From NCBI GenBank assembly GCA_964651825.1, contig CAZYWK010000004.1:19732-83731 (forward strand): a stretch of 64,000 nt of DNA. Reading direction: 5' to 3'. A program made the translations under genes and the position numbers. Under the pieces are notes generated by a model that was given only the letters and a program-made list of their open reading frames with translations, had not been told where the DNA came from and made no database searches. Of the stretch, positions 8,346-15,987 are shown one piece after another. The DNA is from Sva-07 sp964651825. GTDB lineage: Bacteria; Actinomycetota; Acidimicrobiia; Acidimicrobiales; Ilumatobacteraceae. Positions within the stretch are counted from its first letter, which is position 1. Each line of letters starts with the position of its first letter.

Positions 8346-9475
8346 TGTTCGAGATCCCCGCGGTCCTGCTGTCGTGGTTCTACGGCCTGACCAACAGCTA
8401 CATCTTCGCCATCGCGATGATCGCCGTCGTGGTCATGGCGGTCACCACCCCGCTCACGTTGAAGAGCACCAAGGGCATGCTCGAGATGCAGCGGCTCGCG
8501 CCGGAGATGCGCAAGCTGCAGAACGAGTATCGCAACGACAAGGCGAAGCTCAACGAAGAGATGATGAAGCTCTACCAGGAGCACAAGGTCAACCCGATGG
8601 CCTCGTGTTTGCCCCTGGTGGCGCAGATGCCCGTGTTCCTCATCATGTTCCGGGTGCTCCACGGCCTCACCTACAAGCCGCACGACGCGGCGCTGCCGGT
8701 CGCCGCGACCGTGTGGCGGGCCTTCGGCAACGAGGCCCAGGCGCAGGATCCTGGCTTCATCCCCCGGTACCTCTCGGTCGATTCGGCCCTCTACCAGGCG
8801 CTGTTCGGTCAACACTCGATGCCGTCGCTCGGCATCGACCTGTCGAAGTCGGCGCTGACCGCGCTCTCCGACGGCTTCGGTCAGGCGATCATCTACGTGC
8901 TCCTCGTCGTGCTCCTCGCCGTGTTGTACTTCGTGCAGCAGCGGATGGTCGCGGCACGCGCCGCGATCAGCCCGACGATGTCGGTCGGCCAGCAGAAGCT
9001 GATGCAGTACCTGCCGGTCTTCTTCGCCATCTTCCAGGTGTTCTTCCTCGCGGCCCTGGTCGTGTACTACATCTTCCAGACGCTGCTGCGCATCGCCCAG
9101 CAGATGTACATCACCAAGGTGTTCTACGGTCACGACGAGGCGCTCGGCCGCCAGGCCCAACGTGCGGGGCAGGCCGCTCGCGAGGAAGCTTCGAAGTCCG
9201 GTCAACCGACCGGGTTGTTCGGCCAAGCCAAGCGTGACCTCGGGGCCGGCACGGACGGATCTTCCAAGCCGTCGACCGGGAAGGGTTCGGGGAAGGCGTC
9301 CAGCAGCAAGGCCGGCAAGAGCAAGGCGTCAGAGCCAGCAGCTCCCAAGCCGACCACCAGCAAGCGGGTCACGCCGCCGAAGAACCGCCCGACGCCGTCG
9401 TCGGGCGCGAAAGGCCGTCCCACGCCGTCCCGACCATCGTCGGGCAAGTCCAGCCGCCCGAAGTCGGGCAGTTGA
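8345..9475 (+). CDS. yidC: Membrane protein insertase YidC/Oxa1
   Basis: YidC inserts and folds inner-membrane proteins alone or with SecYEG. From ATG 8345 it has 376 residues. A first hydrophobic segment spans about residues 15-40, then a charged cytoplasmic hairpin, then LVAQMPVFLIMFRVL and two later membrane segments near YVLLVVLLAVLYFVQQR and FQVFFLAALVVYYIFQT. It is the short Gram-positive type without a large periplasmic domain. The last 90 residues are a Ser/Lys/Pro-rich basic tail, likely for ribosome contact. The gene overlaps yidD by one base. Confidence 0.96.
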   Translation: MFEIPAVLLSWFYGLTNSYIFAIAMIAVVVMAVTTPLTLKSTKGMLEMQRLAPEMRKLQNEYRNDKAKLNEEMMKLYQEHKVNPMASCLPLVAQMPVFLIMFRVLHGLTYKPHDAALPVAATVWRAFGNEAQAQDPGFIPRYLSVDSALYQALFGQHSMPSLGIDLSKSALTALSDGFGQAIIYVLLVVLLAVLYFVQQRMVAARAAISPTMSVGQQKLMQYLPVFFAIFQVFFLAALVVYYIFQTLLRIAQQMYITKVFYGHDEALGRQAQRAGQAAREEASKSGQPTGLFGQAKRDLGAGTDGSSKPSTGKGSGKASSSKAGKSKASEPAAPKPTTSKRVTPPKNRPTPSSGAKGRPTPSRPSSGKSSRPKSGS

Positions 9476-9541
9476 TCCACCCGATCGGAGGCCGCTCGGC
9501 CACCGATCCATACGTTCACCGCATCAGAGAGAGACCACAAC

Positions 9542-10423
9542 ATGGAGTGGGTAGAGACCACCGCCAAGACACTTGACGAGGCCCGGGAACGGGCGCTCGA
9601 CCAACTCGGCGTCGGTGCCGACGACGCCGAGTTCGACATCCTGGAAGAGCCGAAGCCCGGCTTGTTCGGCCGCATGCGCGGAGAGGCCCGGCTCCGGGCG
9701 CGCATTCGGCCGACGCAGGCGCGGCCGAAGCAGGAGCGTCGCCGCAAGCCGAAGTCCGACAAGCCAGCCGACAAGGCGGGCGCGTCCGACACGGGCGCCG
9801 CCAAGCAGTCGGCCGCCGCCACACTGCCCCAGTCTGCCGCTGTGGACGCCTCCGATGAGCGCCCTGCACCAGCGGCGAAGCGTCCGCGTTCCACCAAGAA
9901 GCAGGGAGACAAGATGAGCTCGAATGACGATGCACCGACCTCGACACATTCGGATGGGCCGGCGGTGACTCCCGACGAGGTGGGCACCGCCGCCGTCGCG
10001 TTCATGGACGGGCTGACCGAAGCGTTCGAACTGAGCGGTCGTTCCGAGCTCACGATCGACGGGACGGAGCTCGAGCTCAACGTCGTCGGCGAGGAACTCG
10101 GCCTGCTGGTCGGACCGGGGGGCCGCACGCTCAACGCGGTGCAAGACCTCGCCCGCGTCGCTGCGCAGCGCCGGCTCGGCGATCACGAGACCCGGCTGCG
10201 CATCGACGTGGCCGGCTACCGGGGCCGTCGCGAGCAGGCGCTGGTCAAGTTCTCCCGCCAGGTCGCTGATCAGGTTCGCACGTCCGGCGTGGCGCGCTCG
10301 CTCGAGCCGATGACCTCGGCGGACCGCAAGGTCATCCACGATGTCCTCAACGAAGAAGACGGTGTGGCCAGCCGCTCGGTCGGCGAAGACCCGACTCGTC
10401 GGATCATCGTCGAACCTGTCTGA
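9542..10423 (+). CDS. khpB: KhpB/Jag RNA-binding protein (Jag-N, KH, R3H)
   Basis: This 293-residue RNA-binding protein is encoded after yidC in most Gram-positive bacteria and is linked to cell-shape control as a partner of KhpA. The Jag N-terminal domain is at about 1-50 (WVETTAKTLDEARERALDQL, ending KPGLFGRM). A Lys/Ala-rich linker spans about 60-140. A KH domain lies at about 165-215 with LLVGPGGRTLNAVQDL, and an R3H domain follows with its Arg-x3-His-like core near LEPMTSADRKVIHDVL. It is preceded by GAGAGA and lies 66 bases after yidC. Confidence 0.93.
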   Translation: MEWVETTAKTLDEARERALDQLGVGADDAEFDILEEPKPGLFGRMRGEARLRARIRPTQARPKQERRRKPKSDKPADKAGASDTGAAKQSAAATLPQSAAVDASDERPAPAAKRPRSTKKQGDKMSSNDDAPTSTHSDGPAVTPDEVGTAAVAFMDGLTEAFELSGRSELTIDGTELELNVVGEELGLLVGPGGRTLNAVQDLARVAAQRRLGDHETRLRIDVAGYRGRREQALVKFSRQVADQVRTSGVARSLEPMTSADRKVIHDVLNEEDGVASRSVGEDPTRRIIVEPV

Positions 10424-10448
10424 CCCACCCGCCAGGGGAGGGTGAATC

Positions 10449-11009
10449 GTGGAGGCGCCGATCTCGCCCGCACTAGCCGAGGTGTTGTCGACCGCACAAC
10501 GGCTCGGCTTCCTGGGCGAGCGCCCGATCGACCAGGTCGTGGCACATGCGCGAAACTTCGTCCCGCCCCTCGCCGAGAGTGCCGGGCCGGTGCTCGATCT
10601 CGGCGCCGGTGGAGGGGTGCCCGGACTCATCGTCGCCCACGATCGCCCCGATCTCCAGGTGGTCCTGCTCGACCGGCGGCGGACCAGGACCGACTTCCTG
10701 TCCCGCATGGTGGCACGGCTCGGGTGGTCGGACCGGGTTCAGGTCTGGCCCCGCGAGGCAGCACAAGGGGCCGAACAGCGCTTCCATGCGGTGACCGCAC
10801 GGGGGTTCGGTCCGCCGCTGTACACCCTCACGGTGGCCGTGGCGTGGCTGGTGCCCGACGGCCGGGCGGTCATCAGTGAGCCACCGGCCGGCGATCGTTG
10901 GGCGGAGGTCGACCTGGCGGGGCTGGACGTCGAACGTCTCCCCAGCGCTCCGAGCGTCTCCGTCTTCCGGCGGCGCAGCACCGGCATGGCTGCAGCCGGA
11001 GTGACTTGA
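10449..11009 (+). CDS. rsmG: 16S rRNA (guanine-527-N7)-methyltransferase RsmG
   Basis: RsmG (GidB) methylates G527 of 16S rRNA using S-adenosylmethionine. The 186-residue protein starts at GTG 10449. Its SAM-binding loop is VLDLGAGGGVPGL at residues 48-60, followed by VVLLDRRRTRTDFL and the TARGFGPP segment seen in the family. It lies 25 bases after khpB and directly before the two parS sites. The conserved order rsmG-parA-parB supports the call. Confidence 0.94.
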   Translation: MEAPISPALAEVLSTAQRLGFLGERPIDQVVAHARNFVPPLAESAGPVLDLGAGGGVPGLIVAHDRPDLQVVLLDRRRTRTDFLSRMVARLGWSDRVQVWPREAAQGAEQRFHAVTARGFGPPLYTLTVAVAWLVPDGRAVISEPPAGDRWAEVDLAGLDVERLPSAPSVSVFRRRSTGMAAAGVT

Positions 11010-11025
11010 CGTTTCACGTGAAACC
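11010..11025. promoter_or_regulatory. parS: parS centromere site 1
   Basis: The 16-mer CGTTTCACGTGAAACC contains the perfect palindromic core GTTTCACGTGAAAC, so it matches the consensus TGTTTCACGTGAAACA except at the outermost bases. ParB spreads and slides from such sites. It begins one base after the rsmG stop, within the rsmG-parA gap. Confidence 0.93.
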
Positions 11026-11059
11026 CGTGCCCGTCCCCCACCCACTGTCTGCGGGGCCA

Positions 11060-11075
11060 TGTTCCACGTGAAACA
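11060..11075. promoter_or_regulatory. parS: parS centromere site 2
   Basis: TGTTCCACGTGAAACA differs from the parS consensus TGTTTCACGTGAAACA at a single position. It lies 34 bases from site 1 and 72 bases upstream of parA, so ParB bound here could also influence parAB expression. Confidence 0.92.
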
Positions 11076-11147
11076 TTCCCCACCGAGTTCGGAGAAGATG
11101 CGGGACATCCCCCGGATGGATCATACGGACCACTACGCTCTGGTGTC

Positions 11148-12020
11148 GTGACGGAACCTGATCCGGTGCTTACGGACGCGAATTTAGACGGGCAAGAACC
11201 CGACCCCCCGGCCGCGGCAGACCCGGAACCCGGACCCGTTGTTCCGGCCCGATCCTTGCCTCGTATCATCGCCCTGGCAAACCAGAAGGGTGGTGTGGGC
11301 AAGACCACGACGACCGTGAACCTGGGCGCCGCGTTGGCCGACCTCGGCCAGCGCACGCTGATCATCGACCTCGATCCGCAAGGAAATGCCTCCACTGGGC
11401 TCGGCATCGAGAACCGTGGCCTCGAACACTCGATGTATCACGTCCTGATGCACGACGAGCCGCTGGAGAACGTCGTCGAACCAACCGACGTCCGCAACCT
11501 GTTCGTCGCACCGGCCTCCCTCGATCTGGCCGGCGCCGAGATCGAACTGGTTCCGGCCTTCAGCCGTGAGCAGCGTCTGAAACGAGCCATCGAGGCCGTG
11601 CTCGACGACTACGACTACGTGCTCATCGACTGCCCGCCGTCACTCGGCCTGCTCACGGTCAACGGGTTGGCGGCGGCTCAGGAAGTGCTCGTCCCGATCC
11701 AGTGTGAGTACTACGCTCTCGAAGGGTTGGGCCAACTGCTCCGCAACGTCGATCTGGTCAAGCGCAACCTGAATCCCACGCTCGAAGTCAGCACGATCCT
11801 GTGCGTCATGTACGACGCCCGCACGAACCTCGCCGGCCAGGTCGTGGCCGAGGTCCGCGAGCACTTCGGTGAGAAGGTCTTGAAGTCGATCATCCCTCGT
11901 TCTGTGCGGCTGTCGGAAGCACCGTCGTTCGGCCAGCCGATCACCACGTTCGATCCTCGCTCGCGCGGGGCGATCGCCTACCGCGACGCGGCCAAGGAGG
12001 TGCACGATGCGACGCGCTAG
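11148..12020 (+). CDS. parA: Chromosome partitioning ATPase ParA (Soj)
   Basis: ParA forms ATP-dependent gradients on the nucleoid that move ParB-parS complexes. From GTG 11148 it has 290 residues. An Asp/Pro-rich leader of about 38 residues is followed by the deviant Walker A KGGVGKTTT at 47-55, then the switch DLDPQGNASTGLG and Walker B YVLIDCPPSLG. The 3' end overlaps parB by 14 bases, so the genes form one translationally coupled operon. Confidence 0.97.
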   Translation: MTEPDPVLTDANLDGQEPDPPAAADPEPGPVVPARSLPRIIALANQKGGVGKTTTTVNLGAALADLGQRTLIIDLDPQGNASTGLGIENRGLEHSMYHVLMHDEPLENVVEPTDVRNLFVAPASLDLAGAEIELVPAFSREQRLKRAIEAVLDDYDYVLIDCPPSLGLLTVNGLAAAQEVLVPIQCEYYALEGLGQLLRNVDLVKRNLNPTLEVSTILCVMYDARTNLAGQVVAEVREHFGEKVLKSIIPRSVRLSEAPSFGQPITTFDPRSRGAIAYRDAAKEVHDATR

Positions 12021-12969
12021 TGGGCTCGGCAAGGGTCTGAGTTCGATCATCCCCACCTCCGAGTTGACCAAGGAGACCTCGACGACCGGGGGAGATATCT
12101 CGAGCGGGGCACTGCTCGTCGAGATCGAGGTTGCCGCGATCCGCCCGAACCCGCACCAGCCGCGGGTCCACTTCGACGAGCAGAGCCTGCTGGAGCTCTC
12201 GTCGTCGATTGCCGAGATGGGCGTCCTGCAACCGATCCTCGTTCGCCCGGTGGACGACGGAACCTACGAGCTCATCGCCGGTGAGCGCCGCTGGAGGGCG
12301 TCGCAACGGGCCGGGCTGGCCACGATCCCGGCCATCCTGCGTACCACGGACGATCTGAGCTCGATCGAGCAGGCACTGGTCGAGAACCTGCATCGTCAGG
12401 ATCTCACTCCGCTGGAGGAGGCCGCTGCGTACCAGCAACTGATCGAGGACTTCGGGTTGACCCACGAGCAGGTGTCGAGTCGTGTCGGCAAGAGCCGGTC
12501 CGCGATCACCAACACGATCCGTCTGCTCGGTCTGCCGCCAGCGGTGCAGCACCTCCTGGCTGACGGTCAATTGTCCGCTGGGCACGCCCGCGCGCTGCTC
12601 GGCACACCGGATCGCGAGCTCCAGGAGCGGTTGGCCCGGCTGGCGGTCGACAACGGTTGGTCCGTGCGGGCAATGGAGCAGGCGGTTCGCGACGGTGGTG
12701 TCGGCCCGGCGGAGGAGTCCGCCGATCCGGTCGACTCCGGTGTGGACGGGCCCGATGGGGCCTCCGGCGGGGGCTCGGCGATCGACGGCGCCGGGCTCAC
12801 CCCTCAGACACGCCTGCGCGCGCCCGGACTGCTCGAGCTCGAGGAGTTGCTCGCCGCCCATCTCGACACGCGGGTGGCCGTCCAGATGGGTGCCAAGCGC
12901 GGCCGGGTGTCGATCGACTTCGCCGACCTGGAGGATCTCGAACGGATCTTCCACCGGATGGTGCCCTGA
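12007..12969 (+). CDS. parB: Chromosome partitioning protein ParB (Spo0J)
   Basis: ParB is the parS-binding CTPase that loads onto DNA as a sliding clamp. The 320-residue protein starts MRRASGLGKGLSSIIP, a conserved ParA-stimulating N-terminus. The ParB/Srx core runs from about 38 to 130 with the CTP-binding motif GERRWRAS at 92-99 and ENLHRQDLTPLEEA. A helix-turn-helix near 145-170 (VSSRVGKSRSAITNTIRLL) binds parS, and a C-terminal dimerisation domain follows a Gly/Ser-rich linker. Two parS sites lie upstream of parA. Confidence 0.97.
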   Translation: MRRASGLGKGLSSIIPTSELTKETSTTGGDISSGALLVEIEVAAIRPNPHQPRVHFDEQSLLELSSSIAEMGVLQPILVRPVDDGTYELIAGERRWRASQRAGLATIPAILRTTDDLSSIEQALVENLHRQDLTPLEEAAAYQQLIEDFGLTHEQVSSRVGKSRSAITNTIRLLGLPPAVQHLLADGQLSAGHARALLGTPDRELQERLARLAVDNGWSVRAMEQAVRDGGVGPAEESADPVDSGVDGPDGASGGGSAIDGAGLTPQTRLRAPGLLELEELLAAHLDTRVAVQMGAKRGRVSIDFADLEDLERIFHRMVP

Positions 12970-12990
12970 CCCAGGCCGCTCACGGGACAC

Positions 12991-13009
12991 TCCAGGTCGC
13001 TGACCTGGA
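12991..13009. terminator. Stem-loop after parB (possible terminator)
   Basis: TCCAGGTC-GCT-GACCTGGA forms a perfect 8-base stem with a 3-base loop, 22 bases after the parB stop and between convergent parB and the CwlM-like gene. There is no strong T-tract, only CGTTTG, so termination strength is uncertain. Confidence 0.45.
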
Positions 13010-13049
13010 CGTTTGCCCGAAGTTCACCTCACGTTCCGTGGCGCGTGAC

Positions 13050-13121
13050 CAACGTCACGTGAAATTTGTTTCAACGTCACGTTCAGACAAACACACAGGC
13101 TGTGCACGTCTCTGTGGATAA
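13050..13121. promoter_or_regulatory. Perfect DnaA box and degenerate parS-like direct repeats between parB and the cwlM-like gene
   Basis: The 11-mer CAACGTCACGT occurs twice, at 13050-13060 and 13072-13082. The first copy runs into TCACGTGAAAT, which keeps ten bases of the parS consensus. Between the copies TGTTTCA, a parS half-site, is present. A perfect DnaA box TGTGGATAA (TTATCCACA on the minus strand) follows at 13113-13121. No gene occupies 12970-13155. The combination next to parAB suggests a protein-binding region, but no full parS site is present. Confidence 0.5.
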
Positions 13122-13155
13122 CACCTCCACCACACGGTGAGTGTCGAGCCTGCGA

Positions 13156-14112
13156 TCACGGACGTCTGACCGCTCCGGTCGGATCATCGGCCATCCGGTG
13201 GAGCCAGGCCTGGAGCGCCTGTTCGACGGCGATGGCCACCGCCCCGGCCTGATCGACGATCGCCCGAACGGGGCCGAGTGTCAGGACCACCGCGGGCATC
13301 CGAGTCTCACGGAGCACGGGAAGCCGCATCCCGTTGATCGTCGGGGCCTGCGGTGCGACGGCGCCGAGGGTGGCGGCGAGGGAGGTCGCCAGTGCGCGAC
13401 CCCCGAACGACTCGAACTGGGGGACGGCGAAGTAGGCGATCGAGGTGACCGCCTCGGGACTGCCTTCGAAGCCGATGTAGACGGTGGCGCCGAAGCGGTT
13501 GGCCGCCGCCGCGTGTGCGCTCGGTTCGTAGTCGTCGGTCGACATCACGGTGGCTCCGGCTGCTCGTAGCGAGCGTGCGAGACCCCGCGTGATCGAGCTC
13601 AGGCCGCCGAACTGGCCGAGCACGACCCGTGAGGCGTCGAACGTCGATGACGTGGCCCGCGCCTGATGTTCGCGGATCGTGGCGACGCCCGGCCCGCTCC
13701 CGCTCTGTCGTCGGAGGCGCTCGAGCGTGCTGATCGAGATCGGTCCACACACACCATCCGGCGTAATACCACTATTACGTTGGAAGTCGACCAGGGCGCG
13801 CACCGTTGCCGGACCGAGGATGCCGTCGGGACGACCGCAATCGAAGCCGACGTGGTTCAGCGCCTGCTGGAGCTCGCCGACGTCGTCACCCCGCAGCTGT
13901 GGGGCCTCGAGCTTGAGGATCCGGTCGCCGAGGGTCCAGCCGGCTTCACAGATCGCGAGCCAGGTCTCCGAGTCACAGTCGCCGGTGGGCCGCAGGCCAC
14001 GGCGTTGCTGGAACGCCGTGACCGCGTCGCGCGTCGTTGCCTCGTACCGTCCGCTGAGCCCACCTACGGCGGGACAGCCCGCCGAGGCGAGGCGTCGTTG
14101 CAGGTCGCGCAC
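13156..14112 (-). CDS. CwlM-like protein: two peptidoglycan-binding domains plus amidase_3 fold
   Basis: Two PGBD1 repeats are visible: residues about 1-60 (RDAVTAFQQRRGLRPTGDCD) and about 75-135 (LQQALNHVGFDCGRPDGILG). An N-acetylmuramoyl-L-alanine amidase type 3 domain spans about 160-305 (VVLGQFGGLS, VYIGFEGSPEA, PVLRETRMPAVVLTLG). No signal peptide is visible, as for mycobacterial CwlM, which acts inside the cell as a regulator of MurA rather than as a wall hydrolase. The position trxB-trxA-cwlM matches mycobacteria. The listed start is GTG 14112, but the first PGBD motif GDAVRDLQ begins upstream. Translation may really begin at a CTG at 14139 overlapping the trxA stop. Function is inferred from synteny. 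Confidence 0.8.
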   Translation of the reverse strand: MRDLQRRLASAGCPAVGGLSGRYEATTRDAVTAFQQRRGLRPTGDCDSETWLAICEAGWTLGDRILKLEAPQLRGDDVGELQQALNHVGFDCGRPDGILGPATVRALVDFQRNSGITPDGVCGPISISTLERLRRQSGSGPGVATIREHQARATSSTFDASRVVLGQFGGLSSITRGLARSLRAAGATVMSTDDYEPSAHAAAANRFGATVYIGFEGSPEAVTSIAYFAVPQFESFGGRALATSLAATLGAVAPQAPTINGMRLPVLRETRMPAVVLTLGPVRAIVDQAGAVAIAVEQALQAWLHRMADDPTGAVRRP

Positions 14113-14135
14113 GGCGTCGCCGTGCTGACCGAAGG

Positions 14136-14474
14136 TCAGTGGGAAGTGGGAAGGAATTCGTCGAGTTCTTCCAGCAGGGCGCCTTTGCTCTTGGCACCGA
14201 CGAGGCGCTTGGACACCTCGCCGTCCGAGAACACGAGGAGCGTGGGGATGCTCATCACATTGTACTTGAGCGCCAGATCCGGGTTGTCGTCGACGTTGAG
14301 CTTGGCGATGGTGACATCGTCACCGTGCTCTCCGGCGATCTCTTCAAGGATCGGAGCGATCTTCTTGCACGGTCCACACCACTCGGCCCAGAAGTCGACG
14401 ACGACTGGCTTCGACGAACCACCGATCGTCTCGTCGAAGGTGTTGCTGGAGAGGTTCAGGATTCCCTGGGCCAT
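14136..14474 (-). CDS. trxA: Thioredoxin
   Basis: This 112-residue protein from ATG 14474 has AGGAAG at proper spacing upstream. It carries the redox motif WCGPC at residues 32-36 in FWAEWCGPCKKIAPIL and the cis-proline loop SIPTLLVF. It reduces protein disulfides and is recycled by the adjacent thioredoxin reductase, which lies 137 bases upstream in the same direction. Confidence 0.96.
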   Translation of the reverse strand: MAQGILNLSSNTFDETIGGSSKPVVVDFWAEWCGPCKKIAPILEEIAGEHGDDVTIAKLNVDDNPDLALKYNVMSIPTLLVFSDGEVSKRLVGAKSKGALLEELDEFLPTSH

Positions 14475-14611
14475 GTGACGCTTCCTTTCGGGTCGGGACG
14501 AACGGAACCGACCGAACGTCCCCTGGGATGACACGGCGAACTGTGCCGAGACCCTACAACCGGGGCAGTGGTCACGATATTCCATGCCGGAATCGGCCCG
14601 GGGCCGCCCGG

Positions 14612-15565
14612 TCAGTGGGACTGGTTGGCCTCGAGCCAGCGTTCGGCGTCGATGGCCGCCATGCACCCGGAACCTGCCGCCGTGACGGCCTGGCGATAGG
14701 TGTGATCCTGCACGTCGCCACAGGCGAACACGCCCTCGACGTTGGTGTAGGTCGAGTCGGGCACCGTGACGAGGTATCCAGTGTCCGGGTCCATGTCCAA
14801 CTGCCCGACGAAGAGGTCGGTGTTCGGTCGGTGACCGATCGCCACGAACAGGCCCGTCACGTCGAGTGTGCTCTGCTCGCCGGTCACGGTGTTCGTGATC
14901 CCGACGCCCGTCACCGCGTCGGTGCCGAAGATCTCGGTGACCTGGCTGTTCCACAGGAACTCGATCTTGGGGTTGGCGATCGCTCGGTCCTGCATGATCT
15001 TCGACGCGCGCAGTTCGTCGCGACGGTGGATCAAGGTGACCTTGTCGGCGAACTTGGTCAGGAACGTCGCCTCCTCGACGGCGGAATCACCGCCTCCGAC
15101 CACGGCGATGTTCTGGCCGCGGAAGAAGAACCCGTCACAGGTGGCACACGTCGACAGACCGTGCCCGATGAGGCGTTGCTCGGCCTCGAGGCCGAGCATC
15201 AACGACTGGGCACCGGTGCTGACGATCACGGCGTTGGCGAGGTACAGCTGATCGCGCACCCACACCTTGTGCGGGCGTTCGCTGAAGTCGACCTTGGTCA
15301 CCTTCTCGGTGAGGATCTCGGTGCCGAACCGGAGGGCCTGCGCACGCATGGCCTCCATCAGCTCCGGCCCCATGATCCCGTCGGCGAATCCGGGATAGTT
15401 CTCGACCTCGGTGGTCAACATGAGCTGCCCGCCGGGCTGGTCGCTCGTGCTCGACGGCTCACCTTCGATCAGCAGCGGCGACAGGTTCGCACGAGCGGTG
15501 TAGACGGCAGCGGTGAGGCCGGCGGGACCGGACCCGATGATGATGACGTCGCGGACGTCCGACAT
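14612..15565 (-). CDS. trxB: Thioredoxin reductase (NADPH, FAD)
   Basis: This 317-residue flavoprotein transfers electrons from NADPH to thioredoxin. The FAD-binding GSGPAGLTAAVYTARA is at residues 11-26, the redox-active CATC at 140-143, and the NADPH loop GGGDSAVEEA follows. The C-terminal FAD motif GVFACGDVQDHTYRQAV is also present. It is the first member of a trxB-trxA-cwlM-like run on the minus strand. Confidence 0.97.
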   Translation of the reverse strand: MSDVRDVIIIGSGPAGLTAAVYTARANLSPLLIEGEPSSTSDQPGGQLMLTTEVENYPGFADGIMGPELMEAMRAQALRFGTEILTEKVTKVDFSERPHKVWVRDQLYLANAVIVSTGAQSLMLGLEAEQRLIGHGLSTCATCDGFFFRGQNIAVVGGGDSAVEEATFLTKFADKVTLIHRRDELRASKIMQDRAIANPKIEFLWNSQVTEIFGTDAVTGVGITNTVTGEQSTLDVTGLFVAIGHRPNTDLFVGQLDMDPDTGYLVTVPDSTYTNVEGVFACGDVQDHTYRQAVTAAGSGCMAAIDAERWLEANQSH

Positions 15566-15613
15566 GGTGGTTCTCCCGAATCGAGGGGGCGTGGTGGAGC
15601 GCTGGACCGGGTG

Positions 15614-15937
15614 TCAGCTGACGCTGGCGTTGCGCTTCTTGAACAGGAACAGCCCGACGATGCAGAGAATTCCACCGACGATGAAGTAGCTGAGATAGAC
15701 CGAGCGGGGGTGCGGCACGGCGAGGTCGAGCAGGGCCTGCAGGCCACGCATCGACATCGTGATCGTCACGACGAGGATGAACAAGCCGAGGAACGCGGCG
15801 ATGATGCCGAAGACCAGCGCGCGAGCCGCCATGACGGCTTTGGTGGTCGTCTGCTCGCGGACGGTCCCGACGACACGGACGACCGTGTCGGTCGTGTCGG
15901 CCGCCCAGTTCGGATCGGTGAGGGGGTTCCCCGGCAT
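15614..15937 (-). CDS. Small two-helix membrane protein, function unknown
   Basis: From ATG 15937 the protein has 107 residues. A polar N-terminus (MPGNPLTDPNWAADTTDT) precedes two membrane helices, at about 42-62 (ALVFGIIAAFLGLFILVVTI) and about 82-100 (YFIVGGILCIVGLFLF), and a short basic tail. It lies between trxB and the anti-sigma gene in the same direction, where mycobacteria also encode small proteins. I recognise no family. Conservation of its place suggests membrane-linked function, which is inference. Confidence 0.75.
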   Translation of the reverse strand: MPGNPLTDPNWAADTTDTVVRVVGTVREQTTTKAVMAARALVFGIIAAFLGLFILVVTITMSMRGLQALLDLAVPHPRSVYLSYFIVGGILCIVGLFLFKKRNASVS

Positions 15938-15987
15938 GGCCGAGCACACTAGCCGCCCGGGCCGCCGATCGGCCATGGCCTGGCCGG

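Noticed and set aside
7460..9226. 588-codon minus-strand frame opposite rpmH-rnpA-yidD-yidC
   Set aside because: Composition is Arg/His/Gly/Asp-rich without domains and it overlaps four conserved genes on the other strand.
13050..13082. Third and fourth parS sites
   Set aside because: Only about ten bases of the 16-base palindrome are kept and neither is a full inverted repeat. Reported instead as degenerate.
14528..15952. 474-codon plus-strand frame opposite trxB
   Set aside because: Shadow frame; TrxB on the minus strand has FAD, NADPH and CATC motifs.
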